The notes: generated from the sequence alone by a model not told the origin. Shown: positions 47,846 to 57,916, counted from the stretch's first letter. The stretch is DNA of 64,000 nucleotides from Ruegeria sp. HKCCSA071 (GCF_017872555.1 NZ_JAEDOX010000015.1:1-64000); one strand, 5' to 3'. Numbers and translations are program-made.

Positions 47846-48490
47846 TCAACCCAGTATCGCCTCGATCGAGGCCGTCACTTCCTTGATATCCGCCAGCCCG
47901 TTCACGGGGCGCAGATCGCCCTTGGCGTAGTAATAGCCAATCAGCGGAGACGTCTTCTTGTAGTATTCCATCAGGCGCGTGCGCAGGCTGTCTTCGTTGT
48001 CATCGGCGCGGCGCTGGAAGTCATTTTCCTTTCCGCAATTGGTGCATTTGCCATCCGCCGGGATCGGCTTGGTGTTGTCGTTATAGACTTCACCACATCC
48101 GCCGCAGGTTGAGCGTGCGGTGATCCGGCCCACCAGCGCGTCGTCATCAACGCGCATCTCGATCACGGTGTGCAGCGACTGGCCCAGCTTGGTCAGCAGA
48201 GCGGCCAGCGCATCGGCCTGCGCCAGCGTTCGGGGAAAGCCGTCAAAGATGAAACCGGCGCCTGTTTCGGTGGTCAGTTTCTCTTCGATCAGGCCGATCA
48301 CGATTTCATCGGTGACCAACTTGCCCGCGTCCATGATCGCCGCAACCTTGCGGCCCATCTCGGTGCCCGAGGTCTTGGCTTCGCGCAGCATGTCGCCCGT
48401 GCTGAGCTGCACCATGCCGCGTGTTTCAACCAGATGACGCGCCTGCGTTCCTTTCCCTGCCCCTGGGGGGCCCAACAGAATGATATTCAT
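47846..48490 (-). CDS. adk: Adenylate kinase with Zn-type lid
   Basis: The 214-residue protein has the P-loop [12 protein letters not shown]. The LID has four Cys (129, 132, 149, 152; CGGC and CTNC) of the metal-binding type. It balances AMP, ADP and ATP. It overlaps secY by 4 bases, so both are co-translated; 201 bases separate it from rpsM. Confidence 0.96.
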   Translation of the reverse strand: MNIILLGPPGAGKGTQARHLVETRGMVQLSTGDMLREAKTSGTEMGRKVAAIMDAGKLVTDEIVIGLIEEKLTTETGAGFIFDGFPRTLAQADALAALLTKLGQSLHTVIEMRVDDDALVGRITARSTCGGCGEVYNDNTKPIPADGKCTNCGKENDFQRRADDNEDSLRTRLMEYYKKTSPLIGYYYAKGDLRPVNGLADIKEVTASIEAILG

Positions 48491-49851
48491 CGACGAGAGG
48501 GTCCCTTCCTGCCGCGTTTCTTGCTTTTGCCGCGCAGTTGAGACTTTTCGATAAGCCCTTCGTATTGGTGCGCCAGAAGATGGCTCTGAACCTGCTGGAT
48601 CGTATCCATGGTCACGGAGACGATAATCAGAACCGAGGTGCCGCCGAAATAGAACGGGATGGCAAATTGGCCCCGCAGGATTTCAGGCAGCAGACAGACG
48701 GCGGCCAGATAGGCCGAACCCAGCACCAGCACGCGGTTGACCACGTATTCCAGATACTCGGCGGTTTTCTTGCCGGGGCGGATACCGGGCACGAACCCGT
48801 TCTGCTTTTTCAGGTTGTCCGCCACATCATCCGGCTTGAACGACACGTTGAACGTGTAGAAATACGCAAAGAACACGATCATCGACGCGAAGAACAGCAG
48901 ATACAGCGGCTGCCCGGGGCCGAAATTGGCCAGCAGCCACGACATGACCGGCCCGTTTGCAGCGCCCGACGAGAAGGTCGAGATCGTCACCGGCAGCAGC
49001 AGTAGCGAGCTGGCAAAGATCGCCGGGATCACGCCCGCGGGGTTGACCTTGACCGGCAGGTGGCTGGAGCCACCTTCGTAGATTTTCATCCCGGCCTGAC
49101 GGCGCGGGTACTGGATATGGATCTTTCGCAGCGCCCGTTCCATGAAGACCACGAACATGATGACGGCAATCACCATCACGATCACGCCAACAATCACAGC
49201 GGGGCTGATTGCGCCCGAACGGCCCGACGCGAAGAACTGCGCCAGGGCGGCGGGAACCTCGGCGATGATGCCGACGAAAATGATCAGAGAGATACCGTTG
49301 CCGATGCCGCGCGCGGTGATCTGCTCACCCAGCCACATCAGGAACATGGTGCCACCAACCAGCGTGATCATGGTCGACATGCGGAAGAACAGGCCCGGAT
49401 CGGTCGCCAGATCGCCCGATTCCAGCGACACGGCCAGACCGTAGGCCTGCACGGTGGCCAGTGCCACGGTGCCGAAACGGGTGTATTGGTTAATCTTCTT
49501 GCGGCCCTGCTCGCCCTCTTTCTTGAGCTGTTCGAGCGCGGGGACCATCGATGTCAGCAGCTGCACGATGATCGAGGCCGAGATATAGGGCATGATGCCA
49601 AGGGCAAAGATGCCCATTCGGCCAAGCGCCCCGCCCGTAAACATCGAAACCATGCCGCCGATGCCCTGCCCCGCCTGTTCCATGAACTCGCGCAATGCTG
49701 CTCCGTCGATCCCCGGCACCGGAATGAAGGTGCCCAGACGATAGACGATCAGCAAACCCAGCGTGAACAGGATGCGGTTGCGCAGATCGGTGGCCTTGCC
49801 AAGGGCAGCCCAGCTTGTGTTGGCTGCCATTTGTTCTGCTGCTGATACCAT
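48487..49851 (-). CDS. secY: Protein translocase subunit SecY
   Basis: The 454-residue protein has ten membrane segments, the plug-region [20 protein letters not shown] and [20 protein letters not shown], and a C-terminal basic tail. It is the pore of the Sec translocon. Stop overlaps adk start. Confidence 0.97.
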   Translation of the reverse strand: MVSAAEQMAANTSWAALGKATDLRNRILFTLGLLIVYRLGTFIPVPGIDGAALREFMEQAGQGIGGMVSMFTGGALGRMGIFALGIMPYISASIIVQLLTSMVPALEQLKKEGEQGRKKINQYTRFGTVALATVQAYGLAVSLESGDLATDPGLFFRMSTMITLVGGTMFLMWLGEQITARGIGNGISLIIFVGIIAEVPAALAQFFASGRSGAISPAVIVGVIVMVIAVIMFVVFMERALRKIHIQYPRRQAGMKIYEGGSSHLPVKVNPAGVIPAIFASSLLLLPVTISTFSSGAANGPVMSWLLANFGPGQPLYLLFFASMIVFFAYFYTFNVSFKPDDVADNLKKQNGFVPGIRPGKKTAEYLEYVVNRVLVLGSAYLAAVCLLPEILRGQFAIPFYFGGTSVLIIVSVTMDTIQQVQSHLLAHQYEGLIEKSQLRGKSKKRGRKGPSRR

Positions 49852-49961
49852 AAAGTCGGTCTCTCTTATGCAAACGCCGCCCGGAACCGTTTTCCGGCTC
49901 GGACGGCGTCTTGGAAAACTCTGAAGTCTATGTAAGCGGGTCTTTGCCCGCTCACAAGCGC

Positions 49962-50435
49962 TTACTCTGCCGCAGCGGCTTTTGTGACTTTCAGTGAACC
50001 GCCCGCTTTTTCAACTGCCTCGACAGCAGCTTTCGACGCACCGGTCACTTCCAGGTTCACCTTGGCGCTGATCTCGCCTTTGGCCAGAACGCGGATGCCG
50101 TCCAGTTTGCGACGGACCAGACCGGACGCAACCAGTGCATCCTCGGTGATCGCAGCTTTGGCGTCCAGCTTGCCGGCGTCGACGAATTTCTGGATCAGAC
50201 CCAGATTGATAACGGCGAATGCCTTGCGGTTGGGCTTGTTGAAGCCACGCTTGGGCAGACGCTGGTACAAGGGCATCTGACCGCCTTCATAGCCGTTGAT
50301 GGCCACACCCGAGCGGGATTTCTGGCCTTTGATACCACGGCCACCCATTTTACCTTTGCCGGAACCCGGACCACGGCCAACGCGGGTGCGTTTCGGGGCG
50401 GCGCCAGGATTGTCGCGCAATTCGTTCAGTTTCAT
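49962..50435 (-). CDS. rplO: Ribosomal protein uL15
   Basis: 157 residues from the ATG at 50435 ([20 protein letters not shown]), preceded by [28 protein letters not shown] is diagnostic. In the usual order rplO follows rpmD on the same strand; here rpmD is 11 kb away on the opposite strand, and rplO is the first gene of its unit with its own promoter-like site. Confidence 0.96.
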   Translation of the reverse strand: MKLNELRDNPGAAPKRTRVGRGPGSGKGKMGGRGIKGQKSRSGVAINGYEGGQMPLYQRLPKRGFNKPNRKAFAVINLGLIQKFVDAGKLDAKAAITEDALVASGLVRRKLDGIRVLAKGEISAKVNLEVTGASKAAVEAVEKAGGSLKVTKAAAAE

Positions 50436-51018
50436 TTCGCTTCTCCTAAGCCGGATATGACCCCCGAAGCGTGATGGGCCAAACACGGCATTTCTTGGTT
50501 TTGATTCTCGCGGCCCAAAAGCCACCGCAGGCGTATAGGCCCGATGGCAGGGCTTGGCAAGCCTGCGATTTGGGATGGGATGGACCCGGCACAGAGGGCG
50601 TTTCCAACAGGTCAGCGCGCACGCCGCGCCGGTGACGGCCCGAGGGGTGGCGCAGTAACGGCTGATCAGCGCGCTTTATGGTGCCAGATACGTGGGAAGT
50701 TTGAGCGAGGCGCAAAGGCCCCCAAAGCGCCAGCCCGCCGGGACGGGCAGTCGCTGGCGCGGCGGGCTTTGGTTTTGATGTGCGCTTGGGTTGGGAGTAG
50801 ATGGGGGTTGAGAGGGTATATGTTTCTTTGGAAGCGGGGGTGTCATCGACGGGTTTGACGGTCTTTGATCGGACCCGCCTTTGGAGAGAGGTAAATGGGC
50901 CCGCTATGGCGGTCATTTTTGTGCCCAAGTCGTTGTTTGCGCAGGCCTATGTTGACAGGTTGATTGGCGGGTTCAATTATGGCGAAAGTTTGAGAGTTCA
51001 TTACGTTTAAAGGATAAA
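50436..51018. other. Gene-free stretch at the left inversion junction
   Basis: It holds the rplO promoter-like site at 50532-50560 (minus) and, at 50732-50768, a 9-bp stem AGCCCGCCG/CGGCGGGCT followed on the plus strand by TTGGTTTT, possibly a terminator. No gene is supported. The junction between old rplO upstream DNA and the inverted block must lie in this stretch or between it and rplB. Confidence 0.55.
50532..50560 (-). promoter_or_regulatory. Promoter for rplO-secY-adk-rpsM-rpsK-rpoA-rplQ
   Basis: On the minus strand TTGCCA and TATACG are separated by 17 bases, about 100 bases before the rplO start. CCTGCGG follows the -10 directly and resembles CTTGCGG in the rplB and rpmC leaders. Confidence 0.55.
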
Positions 51019-51465
51019 ATGGCAAACGAATGGCATGTAAATTGGTTGAAAGAAGGCGTTGCGAACTGGAACTATCGCCGAAAGCGTGTGAAATTTGCAC
51101 CTGATCTTTCCGGAATACGGTTCTTCGATCTTCTTCCACCTGACTTTCGCGATGCGCCTAAGACTTCAAGGTTTTTTGAAAGGATAGATCTTTCAGGTTC
51201 TAATCTTTCTGCTGCCGATTTGTCTGACCTCAACTTTGCGGGGGCAAAGTTCGACGGCGCGAACATGATAGAGGCTAACCTAAGCCTTTCGAATTTCTCC
51301 GGCGCGAGTTTTAGGGGCTCAAAGCTATTGGGCGCGCACGCAAACAGGTCCTTGTTTGACAAAGCAAGGTTTGAGAATGCTGATATAACGGGCGTAGACT
51401 TTTCATCTTCGTCTGCACAGGGTGCCGTGTTTATCGCGGTTGAACTGACTGCCATCCAAACTTAG
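51019..51465 (+). CDS. Pentapeptide-repeat protein, N-terminal part of a probable split gene
   Basis: The 148-residue protein has about 12 pentapeptide units (IDLSG SNLSA ADLSD LNFAG pattern) after a 50-residue start (MANEWHVNWLKEGVANWNYR). It ends at a TAG at 51463-51465. The next gene continues in the same frame without another stop, so the two may originally have been one protein. The repeat should fold as a right-handed quadrilateral beta-helix. It lies upstream of rplB in the same direction. Confidence 0.75.
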   Translation: MANEWHVNWLKEGVANWNYRRKRVKFAPDLSGIRFFDLLPPDFRDAPKTSRFFERIDLSGSNLSAADLSDLNFAGAKFDGANMIEANLSLSNFSGASFRGSKLLGAHANRSLFDKARFENADITGVDFSSSSAQGAVFIAVELTAIQT

Positions 51466-52569
51466 CGGTTAGCCGTCAATGCAAATAGCGTTTTTACGTC
51501 AAGCGCAGCCTATCGCGCTGCGTTGAGCGAGCGATCAGCTTCTTACTCATCAGAAAAACAATCTGGCCAATTCAAAGAGGACAAGCGAACCGCCAAAAAC
51601 AAATACGATGTGTTCTTCGGAACTAACCGGCAGCCTATCTATGAGCGTGGAGTTCTCTCGGACTTCTCTGGAGAGCATGACGATGAACTTCGTTTTGGTG
51701 TCTGTGAGGTTATAGTGCCCGAAGGGCACAGAGTAGGGTCGCTGGGTTCGTCGATATTTCGTAGATTGCTAAATTTGCAAGATGACAGGTTGCGTATGTC
51801 GCACCTTATTTCACTAAACGAAGAACTGTTTTTTGAGTTTGTGCGAACTGGCGCAAACAAAATGAAGATCAAACAAAAGCCAACAATTTTTGTCCACGGA
51901 TACAATAACACGTTTGAAAATGCAGTGCTTCGCGCGGCTCAAATCGGTTACGATCTGGGAATCGGTCAAGGTGTTGGGCTGTTCAGTTGGCCATCCAAGG
52001 GCAAATACTTAAGGTACAAAACAGATGAAGCTGCTGTGGAGGCGAGTAAGTATTTCCTAGCGAACTTCATAGAAAAGTTCGTTACATCAGGGGTTGGGCC
52101 GGGTGTGAATCTTGTTGCGCATAGCATGGGCTGTCGATGCCTCTTGGGCGCTCTGGAAGTGCTTTCAATTGATCGAAAGAGCGTTCTCGGTGCTGTCGAT
52201 CAGGTGATTTTGGCTGCCGCTGATGTTGACACAGCACTCATGCCGAATTTGGGGAAGCCAGCCGTCCTTGGAGCGACAAGGGCGACTTCCTACATTTCAA
52301 ATCGAGACAAAGCTTTGAAGCTCTCAGGTTGGTTACACAGTTTTCCGAGGGTGGGTATTACTCCTCCAACCTTTGTGATGAGCGGTTTGGACACAGTTCT
52401 CGTGAACAACTTAGACCTTGGTGATGCCCAGCATGGATATGTCGGGACGAGTCGCGCTGTTCTTGGAGATATTTTTGATCTTCTGAAAAAGGGGACGCCG
52501 CCAGATGATCGTTTCACAATCGAATCGATAAACTGGGGGGGAGTAAGCTTTTGGCGACTAAAAGAGTAG
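51466..52569 (+). CDS. DUF900-type alpha/beta hydrolase, C-terminal part of a probable split gene
   Basis: The frame runs on from the TAG at 51463-51465. The first possible start is a TTG at 51523 (348 residues) with no clear ribosome site. TIFVHGYNNTFENAVLRAAQ has the oxyanion strand, GLFSWPSKGKYLRY the conserved loop and VAHSMGCRCLLGALEVL the Ser elbow. A distant relative of the hydrolase at 25476-26411. Substrate unknown. If the amber codon is real, it depends on rare start use or readthrough. Confidence 0.75.
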   Translation, partial: RLAVNANSVFTSSAAYRAALSERSASYSSEKQSGQFKEDKRTAKNKYDVFFGTNRQPIYERGVLSDFSGEHDDELRFGVCEVIVPEGHRVGSLGSSIFRRLLNLQDDRLRMSHLISLNEELFFEFVRTGANKMKIKQKPTIFVHGYNNTFENAVLRAAQIGYDLGIGQGVGLFSWPSKGKYLRYKTDEAAVEASKYFLANFIEKFVTSGVGPGVNLVAHSMGCRCLLGALEVLSIDRKSVLGAVDQVILAAADVDTALMPNLGKPAVLGATRATSYISNRDKALKLSGWLHSFPRVGITPPTFVMSGLDTVLVNNLDLGDAQHGYVGTSRAVLGDIFDLLKKGTPPDDRFTIESINWGGVSFWRLKE

Positions 52570-52601
52570 CAAATTGATGTTTGAAAACTCGCTAAGAATT
52601 A

Positions 52602-52629
52602 TTGGATTTGAAGCATCCACCCCTATAGA
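52602..52629 (+). promoter_or_regulatory. Promoter for rplB-rpsS-rplV-rpsC-rplP
   Basis: TTGGAT and TATAGA are 16 bases apart, in CCCCTATAGA, about 170 bases before rplB. ATCTTGCGG at 52661-52669 follows, shared with the rpmC leader (56916-56924). Confidence 0.5.
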
Positions 52630-52801
52630 CACCCACCCCCAACCCTGTTAAACGCTCCCAATCTTGCGGCCTCGGATTCGTTCCGGGGCCTTAGATATTT
52701 TGCAACCGGGGACCTTCGGGGCCCTATACCTTTGGCACCTACGGGGGCCTATCACATAGCGGGGGACCTCCCCTGCACTTGCTAAACGGAAGACAGAAAG
52801 C

Positions 52802-53644
52802 ATGGCACTCAAGTCGTACAAGCCGACGACGCCGGGCCAGCGCGGGCTGGTGCTGATCGACCGTTCGGAGCTTTGGAAAGGACGTCCGGTCAAGTCTCTT
52901 ACAGAGGGTTTGACCAAATCGGGCGGCCGGAACAACACCGGACGGATCACTTCACGCCGCCGCGGCGGTGGCGCAAAGCGTCTCTACCGGATCGTTGACT
53001 TCAAACGGAACAAATTTGATGTCGCGGCAACCGTCGAGCGGATCGAATATGACCCGAACCGGACCGCGTTCATCGCACTGGTAAAATACGAAGACGGCGA
53101 GCAGGCGTATATCCTGGCTCCGCAGCGTCTGGCTGTTGGTGACAAGGTCATCGCGTCGGCAAAGGCCGATATCAAGCCGGGCAACGCAATGCCGTTCTCT
53201 GGCATGCCCATCGGTACCATCGTCCACAACATCGAGATGAAGCCTGGCAAAGGCGGTCAGATCGCACGTGCGGCTGGTACTTACGCGCAATTCGTGGGCC
53301 GCGATGGCGGTTACGCTCAGATCCGTCTGAGCTCGGGCGAGCTGCGCATGGTCCGTCAGGAATGCATGGCCACCATCGGTGCCGTGTCCAACCCCGACAA
53401 CAGCAACCAGAACCTCGGTAAAGCCGGTCGTATGCGCCACAAGGGCGTTCGTCCGTCGGTTCGTGGTGTTGCAATGAACCCGATCGATCACCCGCATGGT
53501 GGTGGTGAGGGTCGTACCTCGGGTGGCCGTACGCCGGTTACTCCGTGGGGTAAGGACACCAAGGGTAAGCGTACCCGCAACAAGAACAAAGCGTCCCAGA
53601 AGCTGATCATCCGCTCGCGGCACGCCAAGAAGAAGGGACGTTAA
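52802..53644 (+). CDS. rplB: Ribosomal protein uL2
   Basis: The 280-residue full-length uL2 starts [20 protein letters not shown] and has the peptidyl-transferase region [20 protein letters not shown]. First gene of the inverted block; its usual upstream neighbour rplW lies on the other strand at 63 kb. Confidence 0.98.
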   Translation: MALKSYKPTTPGQRGLVLIDRSELWKGRPVKSLTEGLTKSGGRNNTGRITSRRRGGGAKRLYRIVDFKRNKFDVAATVERIEYDPNRTAFIALVKYEDGEQAYILAPQRLAVGDKVIASAKADIKPGNAMPFSGMPIGTIVHNIEMKPGKGGQIARAAGTYAQFVGRDGGYAQIRLSSGELRMVRQECMATIGAVSNPDNSNQNLGKAGRMRHKGVRPSVRGVAMNPIDHPHGGGEGRTSGGRTPVTPWGKDTKGKRTRNKNKASQKLIIRSRHAKKKGR

Positions 53645-53647
53645 TCC

Positions 53648-53926
53648 ATGTCTCGCTCTGTTTGGAAGGGTCCTTTCGTCGATGCTTACGTGCTGAAAAA
53701 AGCCGAAGCAGCGCGCGAGTCGGGCCGCAACGAAGTCATCAAGATCTGGTCGCGTCGTTCCACCATCCTGCCCCAGTTCGTGGGTCTGACCTTTGGTGTG
53801 TACAACGGCCAGAAGCATATCCCGGTAAACGTCTCGGAAGACATGATCGGTCAGAAGTTCGGTGAATATTCACCGACCCGGACCTATTATGGCCACGCCG
53901 CAGACAAAAAAGCGAAGCGGAAGTAA
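53648..53926 (+). CDS. rpsS: Ribosomal protein uS19
   Basis: The 92-residue uS19 starts [20 protein letters not shown] and has [20 protein letters not shown]. 3 bases after rplB. Confidence 0.98.
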   Translation: MSRSVWKGPFVDAYVLKKAEAARESGRNEVIKIWSRRSTILPQFVGLTFGVYNGQKHIPVNVSEDMIGQKFGEYSPTRTYYGHAADKKAKRK

Positions 53927-53929
53927 GTC

Positions 53930-54310
53930 ATGGGCAAGGAAAAGAACCCCCGCCGCGTGGCTGAAAACGAAGCAATGGCGAAAACGCGCATGCTTCGCAC
54001 CAGCCCGCAGAAACTGAACCTGGTAGCAGCTATGATCCGCGGCAAGAAAGTCGAGAAGGCCCTGACCGACCTGACTTTCTCGAACAAGCGTGTCGCTCAG
54101 GACGTCAAGAAGTGCCTGCAGTCCGCAATCGCGAATGCCGAAAACAACCACAACCTGGACGTTGACGAGCTGATCGTCGCCGAAGCCTGGGTTGGCAAGA
54201 ACCTGGTCATGAAGCGCGGTCGCCCGCGTGCCCGTGGCCGTTTCGGCAAGATCATGAAGCCGTTCTCGGAGATCACCATCAAGGTGCGTCAAGTTGAGGA
54301 GCAAGCCTAA
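53930..54310 (+). CDS. rplV: Ribosomal protein uL22
   Basis: The 126-residue uL22 has [20 protein letters not shown] and the exit-tunnel loop ending [20 protein letters not shown]. It overlaps rpsC by one base. Confidence 0.98.
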   Translation: MGKEKNPRRVAENEAMAKTRMLRTSPQKLNLVAAMIRGKKVEKALTDLTFSNKRVAQDVKKCLQSAIANAENNHNLDVDELIVAEAWVGKNLVMKRGRPRARGRFGKIMKPFSEITIKVRQVEEQA

Positions 54311-55020
54311 TGGGACATAAAGTCAATCCGATCGGCATGCGCCTTCAGGTCAACCGCACCTGGGACAGCCGCTGGTACGCAGATACCAAGGACTACGGTG
54401 ATCTTCTGCTGGAAGACCTCAAGATTCGTGAGTTCATCCAGAAAGAGTGCAAGCAGGCCGGTGTTGCCCGTGTGATCATCGAACGTCCGCACAAAAAGTG
54501 CCGCGTTACGATCCACACCGCACGTCCGGGTGTCATCATCGGCAAGAAAGGTGCAGACATCGAAGTTCTGCGCAAGAAGCTGGCTGCGATGACCGACAGC
54601 GAACTGCACCTGAACATCGTCGAAGTGCGCAAGCCCGAGCTTGACGGTCAGCTGGTTGCCGAGTCGATCGCTCAGCAGCTGGAACGCCGTGTTTCGTTCC
54701 GCCGCGCGATGAAGCGTGCCGTACAGAACGCCATGCGCATGGGCGCCCTGGGTATCCGGGTGAACGTCGCTGGCCGTCTAGGTGGTGCCGAAATCGCACG
54801 GACCGAATGGTACCGCGAAGGCCGTGTGCCGCTGCACACTCTGCGCGCCGACATCGATTACGCACATGCCGAGGCGATGACCCCCTACGGGATCATCGGG
54901 ATCAAGGTCTGGATCTTCAAAGGGGAGATCATGGAGCACGATCCGCAGGCACGTGACCGTAAAGCACAGGAACTCCAGGACGGCCCTGCACCTCGTGGTG
55001 CTGGTGGCGGTCGTCGCTAA
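54310..55020 (+). CDS. rpsC: Ribosomal protein uS3
   Basis: The 236-residue uS3 starts [20 protein letters not shown], has the KH motif [20 protein letters not shown] and a Gly/Arg C-tail. Full length. Confidence 0.98.
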   Translation: MGHKVNPIGMRLQVNRTWDSRWYADTKDYGDLLLEDLKIREFIQKECKQAGVARVIIERPHKKCRVTIHTARPGVIIGKKGADIEVLRKKLAAMTDSELHLNIVEVRKPELDGQLVAESIAQQLERRVSFRRAMKRAVQNAMRMGALGIRVNVAGRLGGAEIARTEWYREGRVPLHTLRADIDYAHAEAMTPYGIIGIKVWIFKGEIMEHDPQARDRKAQELQDGPAPRGAGGGRR

Positions 55021-55032
55021 GGAGGGAAAGAT

Positions 55033-55446
55033 ATGCTTCAACCAAAGCGTACAAAATTCCGCAAGATGCACAAAGGCCGGATCAAGGGCGAAGCCAAGGG
55101 CGGCTCTGATCTGAACTTTGGCACCTACGGCCTGAAAGCGATTGAGCCTGAGCGTGTAACCGCACGCCAGATCGAAGCTGCACGTCGTGCCATGACGCGT
55201 CACATGAAGCGTCAGGGCCGTGTCTGGATCCGCATCTTCCCCGACACTCCGGTTACGGCAAAGCCGATCGAAGTTCGTATGGGTAAAGGTAAGGGTTCGG
55301 TCGACCGTTGGGTTTGCAAGGTCAAGCCCGGTCGCGTGATGTTCGAGATCGACGGCGTCAATGACGACATCGCCCGCGAGGCCCTGCGCCTGGCTGCGAT
55401 GAAGCTGCCGATCAAGACCCGCGTCGTGGTTCGCGAAGACTGGTAA
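55033..55446 (+). CDS. rplP: Ribosomal protein uL16
   Basis: The 137-residue uL16 starts [20 protein letters not shown]. The segment [16 protein letters not shown] has Arg82, equivalent to Arg81 of E. coli uL16, the residue hydroxylated there by YcfD. The operon stops here: a strong terminator follows, then a putative oxygenase gene instead of rpmC. Confidence 0.98.
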   Translation: MLQPKRTKFRKMHKGRIKGEAKGGSDLNFGTYGLKAIEPERVTARQIEAARRAMTRHMKRQGRVWIRIFPDTPVTAKPIEVRMGKGKGSVDRWVCKVKPGRVMFEIDGVNDDIAREALRLAAMKLPIKTRVVVREDW

Positions 55447-55481
55447 GCGATCCGGGGGCACCCCCGCTCGTGACAAGATTG

Positions 55482-55511
55482 ACCCCCGTCGGACCACCGG
55501 CGGGGGTTTTT
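55482..55511 (+). terminator. Terminator after rplP
   Basis: ACCCCCGTCGG and CCGGCGGGGGT pair over 11 bp (one G-T) with a 4-base loop, followed by TTTTT. It lies 36 bases after the rplP stop. It separates rplB-rplP from the rest of the cluster. Confidence 0.85.
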
Positions 55512-55516
55512 CGTCA

Positions 55517-55634
55517 GGGGCTCTGCCCCCGCCGCGCGTGCCGCGCGCCTCCCCCGGGATATTTTGGGCCAGATGAAGCAGGGGATCCACTCTTCATCTG
55601 GCTGCAAATATCCCGGAGCGCGAGGCAGAGCCTC
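55517..55634. repeat. Long imperfect inverted repeat (REP-like) after rplP
   Basis: The inner arms 55554-55578 and 55592-55616 (25 bases each, 22 complementary) surround a 13-base spacer; both contain CCGGGATATTT and CCAGATGAAG. Outer arms GGCTCTGCC (55519-55527) and GGCAGAGCC (55624-55632) extend the symmetry. The sequence type is familiar from dispersed intergenic repeats of Rhodobacteraceae. Confidence 0.7.
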
Positions 55635-55681
55635 GCAAAACAGCCATCGCCTTCGCCACGCGGCTGGGTTAAGACGGCGCC

Positions 55682-56296
55682 ATGCCACAGATTGAATCAC
55701 TCTTCGTCACCCGCCTCTATCGTGCCTCTTTGTCCGAATTCGGTCCCCCGATCGATGCGGAGGAGTTGGAAAGCTCGTGCCTTGTCATCGCCGAGGATGA
55801 CGAGGCCGGTCAGGACTGGTGCGAAGAAAACGGCTATCCCGGTTACACCAGCTATGCCTCGCTGACCGACCTGCCCTGGCGGTTTCCGATATTCGCCGAT
55901 CTGGTCAAGGCGCTGGACAGCCATGTGGCGGCTTTTGCCAAGGATCTGGAGTTTGATCTGGGCGAGGGTAAGTTGAAGCTGGAAGATCTGTGGATCAACA
56001 TCCTGCCCGAAGGCGGCATGCATTCCAGCCACTTGCATCCGCACAGTGTGATTTCCGGCACCACCTATGTGGCGATGCCCGAAGGCGCGAGCGCGCTGAA
56101 GCTGGAAGACCCGCGCTCAGGCCGCATGATGGCCGCGCCGACACGGCTGAAGGGCGGGCGACGCGATTTGCAGCCCTTCATCTATATGAAGCCGCAGGTG
56201 GGCGATGTCCTGCTATGGGAAAGCTGGCTGCGCCACGAGGTGCCGATGAACATGGCCGAGGAAGAGCGGATTTCAGTGAGTTTCAACTATAAGTAG
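55682..56296 (+). CDS. Putative 2OG-Fe(II) oxygenase, TIGR02466-type
   Basis: The 204-residue protein has the TIGR02466 pattern: [20 protein letters not shown] with His114, His117, His119 and His121, then [22 protein letters not shown], and [14 protein letters not shown] with His185, then RISVSFNY with Arg196. A double-stranded beta-helix iron dioxygenase using 2-oxoglutarate is the likely fold; substrate unknown. It sits between rplP and rpmC in the ribosomal cluster, same strand, after a terminator. This makes a ribosomal or translation-factor substrate a reasonable but untested idea. Confidence 0.75.
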   Translation: MPQIESLFVTRLYRASLSEFGPPIDAEELESSCLVIAEDDEAGQDWCEENGYPGYTSYASLTDLPWRFPIFADLVKALDSHVAAFAKDLEFDLGEGKLKLEDLWINILPEGGMHSSHLHPHSVISGTTYVAMPEGASALKLEDPRSGRMMAAPTRLKGGRRDLQPFIYMKPQVGDVLLWESWLRHEVPMNMAEEERISVSFNYK

Positions 56297-56418
56297 GAGT
56301 GAGCGTTTGTGAGCGATCCAAAGATGCTTCAGAGATCGCTCGGCAAAATGGTAGTGGATTAAGCAGTTACATCGCCGTTAGCTGCTAATTAGCTGCTAAA
56401 CCGGCTCTAATCACAGAT

Positions 56419-56739
56419 TCACTTGATACCACATTTTTTTTGTGACTGGCGCTTTGTCTTTTTCATTTGGTTCACGGTTTTGTTTTGGGATTGCTTGAGC
56501 GCGACCATCTCCTTTTCTCGAGATTCCCCATAATACATTGCCTGCGCCCACAATTCGTAAAGTTCCGGGGACATGTTCTTCTGGGCGATACCCGCCAAGC
56601 AGAGGCACTGTTCGACGGACATACCGTTCAAACGGCTGTCAGCATTCGCCTTGCTGCAAACCTTGTCACCGGAAATCGCTTGGGCTTGCGCAGAACCTGC
56701 AATTAATGTCAGCGCAGTGGCAAAGAGTACATTTTTCAT
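56419..56739 (-). CDS. Small secreted Cys-containing protein
   Basis: 106 residues from the ATG at 56739; signal peptide MKNVLFATALTLIAGSAQAQ. The mature part has Cys in VCSKAN, EQCLCLAG and near the C-terminus (KKCGIK), suggesting disulfides, and a Lys-rich tail. No family recognised. It is the only minus-strand gene inside the inverted ribosomal block. An upstream extension of the frame is rejected because it lacks a signal. Confidence 0.6.
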   Translation of the reverse strand: MKNVLFATALTLIAGSAQAQAISGDKVCSKANADSRLNGMSVEQCLCLAGIAQKNMSPELYELWAQAMYYGESREKEMVALKQSQNKTVNQMKKTKRQSQKKCGIK

Positions 56740-56881
56740 TACGTTACTCACTTTGAAATAACATTTGCGGTTCCTAGCTACTTGTGCTGTTTTGGTCGTG
56801 CAAGCTATAAGTGAACATAGAGCAAGCAACTCGCGTCAGGCTCAGGCTTCACGAACATTGTGCACTTGCCCAAACTTCCTC

Positions 56882-56910
56882 TTGCCACCCACCCCCCAAA
56901 CCCCTATAGA
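56882..56910 (+). promoter_or_regulatory. Promoter for rpmC-to-rpmD unit
   Basis: TTGCCA and TATAGA are exactly 17 bases apart with a C-rich spacer, about 120 bases before rpmC. ATCTTGCGG follows at 56916-56924. Confidence 0.6.
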
Positions 56911-57028
56911 GCGGCATCTTGCGGTCTCCCGGCGTTGTCGGGCGATTCGTATGTCTATCATTCATCCACCAGGTCAAAGGTGACCCGAGTACGGGGCCTT
57001 CTGGTGTTTTGAGCAAAGGAAAAAGGCG

Positions 57029-57235
57029 ATGAACGCCCAAGAACTGCGTGACAAGACCCCTGATCAGCTCCGCGAGGAACTGGTCAACCTGAAGAAAGAA
57101 AGCTTTAACCTGCGCTTTCAACAGGCAACCGGTCAGCTGGAAAACACTGCTGGCATCAAAGCGGCCCGCCGCAACGCTGCCCGCGTCAAAACCATCCTGA
57201 ACGAAAAGGCCGCTGCCGCGGCATCCGAGGAGTAA
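57029..57235 (+). CDS. rpmC: Ribosomal protein uL29
   Basis: The 68-residue uL29 starts [20 protein letters not shown] and has [14 protein letters not shown]. First gene of the second unit. Confidence 0.97.
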   Translation: MNAQELRDKTPDQLREELVNLKKESFNLRFQQATGQLENTAGIKAARRNAARVKTILNEKAAAAASEE

Positions 57236-57239
57236 TCAG

Positions 57240-57470
57240 ATGCCCAAGCGTATCCTGCAAGGCACCGTGACCAGCGACGCCAACGAACAGACCATCACCG
57301 TGCTGGTCGAGCGCCGTTTCAAGCACCCGCTGCTGCACAAAACCGTTCGTAAGTCCAAGAAATACCGGGCTCATGACGAAAAGAACGCCTTCAAGGTCGG
57401 CGACTCCGTACGCATCATCGAATGCGCGCCGAAATCGAAGACGAAACGTTGGGAAGTTCTGGAAGCGTAA
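57240..57470 (+). CDS. rpsQ: Ribosomal protein uS17
   Basis: The 76-residue uS17 starts [40 protein letters not shown] is diagnostic. 4 bases after rpmC. Confidence 0.97.
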   Translation: MPKRILQGTVTSDANEQTITVLVERRFKHPLLHKTVRKSKKYRAHDEKNAFKVGDSVRIIECAPKSKTKRWEVLEA

Positions 57471-57545
57471 GCTTCCGGGATTTTTCATTTGTCGAAACCC
57501 TGGGGGATTTAATCAGAACAGCCCCCACAGGTCGGGAGAAACCAC

Positions 57546-57914
57546 ATGATCCAGATGCAGACCAATCTGGATGTCGCTGACAACTCTGGCGCACGCCGAG
57601 TTCAGTGCATCAAGGTCCTGGGTGGTTCCAAGCGTAAATACGCCTCTGTTGGCGACATCATTGTCGTCTCGGTGAAGGAAGCCATCCCGCGCGGCCGCGT
57701 AAAGAAAGGTGACGTCCGCAAGGCCGTCGTCGTACGCACCGCCAAAGAAGTCCGTCGCGAAGACGGCACCGCGATCCGTTTCGATCGCAACGCCGCCGTC
57801 ATCCTGAACAACAACAACGAGCCCATTGGTACCCGTATCTTTGGCCCCGTTGTTCGTGAACTGCGCGCGAAGAACTTCATGAAAATCATCTCGCTGGCTC
57901 CGGAGGTGCTGTAA
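57546..57914 (+). CDS. rplN: Ribosomal protein uL14
   Basis: The 122-residue uL14 starts [20 protein letters not shown] and ends [12 protein letters not shown]. Full length. Confidence 0.98.
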
Positions 57915-57916
57915 TC

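Noticed and set aside
50446..50928. Minus-strand frame upstream of rplO
   Set aside because: It would overlap the rplO promoter and ribosome site; Pro/Arg/Lys-rich composition, no family.
51463..51465. Pyrrolysine use at the amber codon
   Set aside because: No pyl genes are visible and the lineage is not known for it; nonsense mutation or error is more likely.
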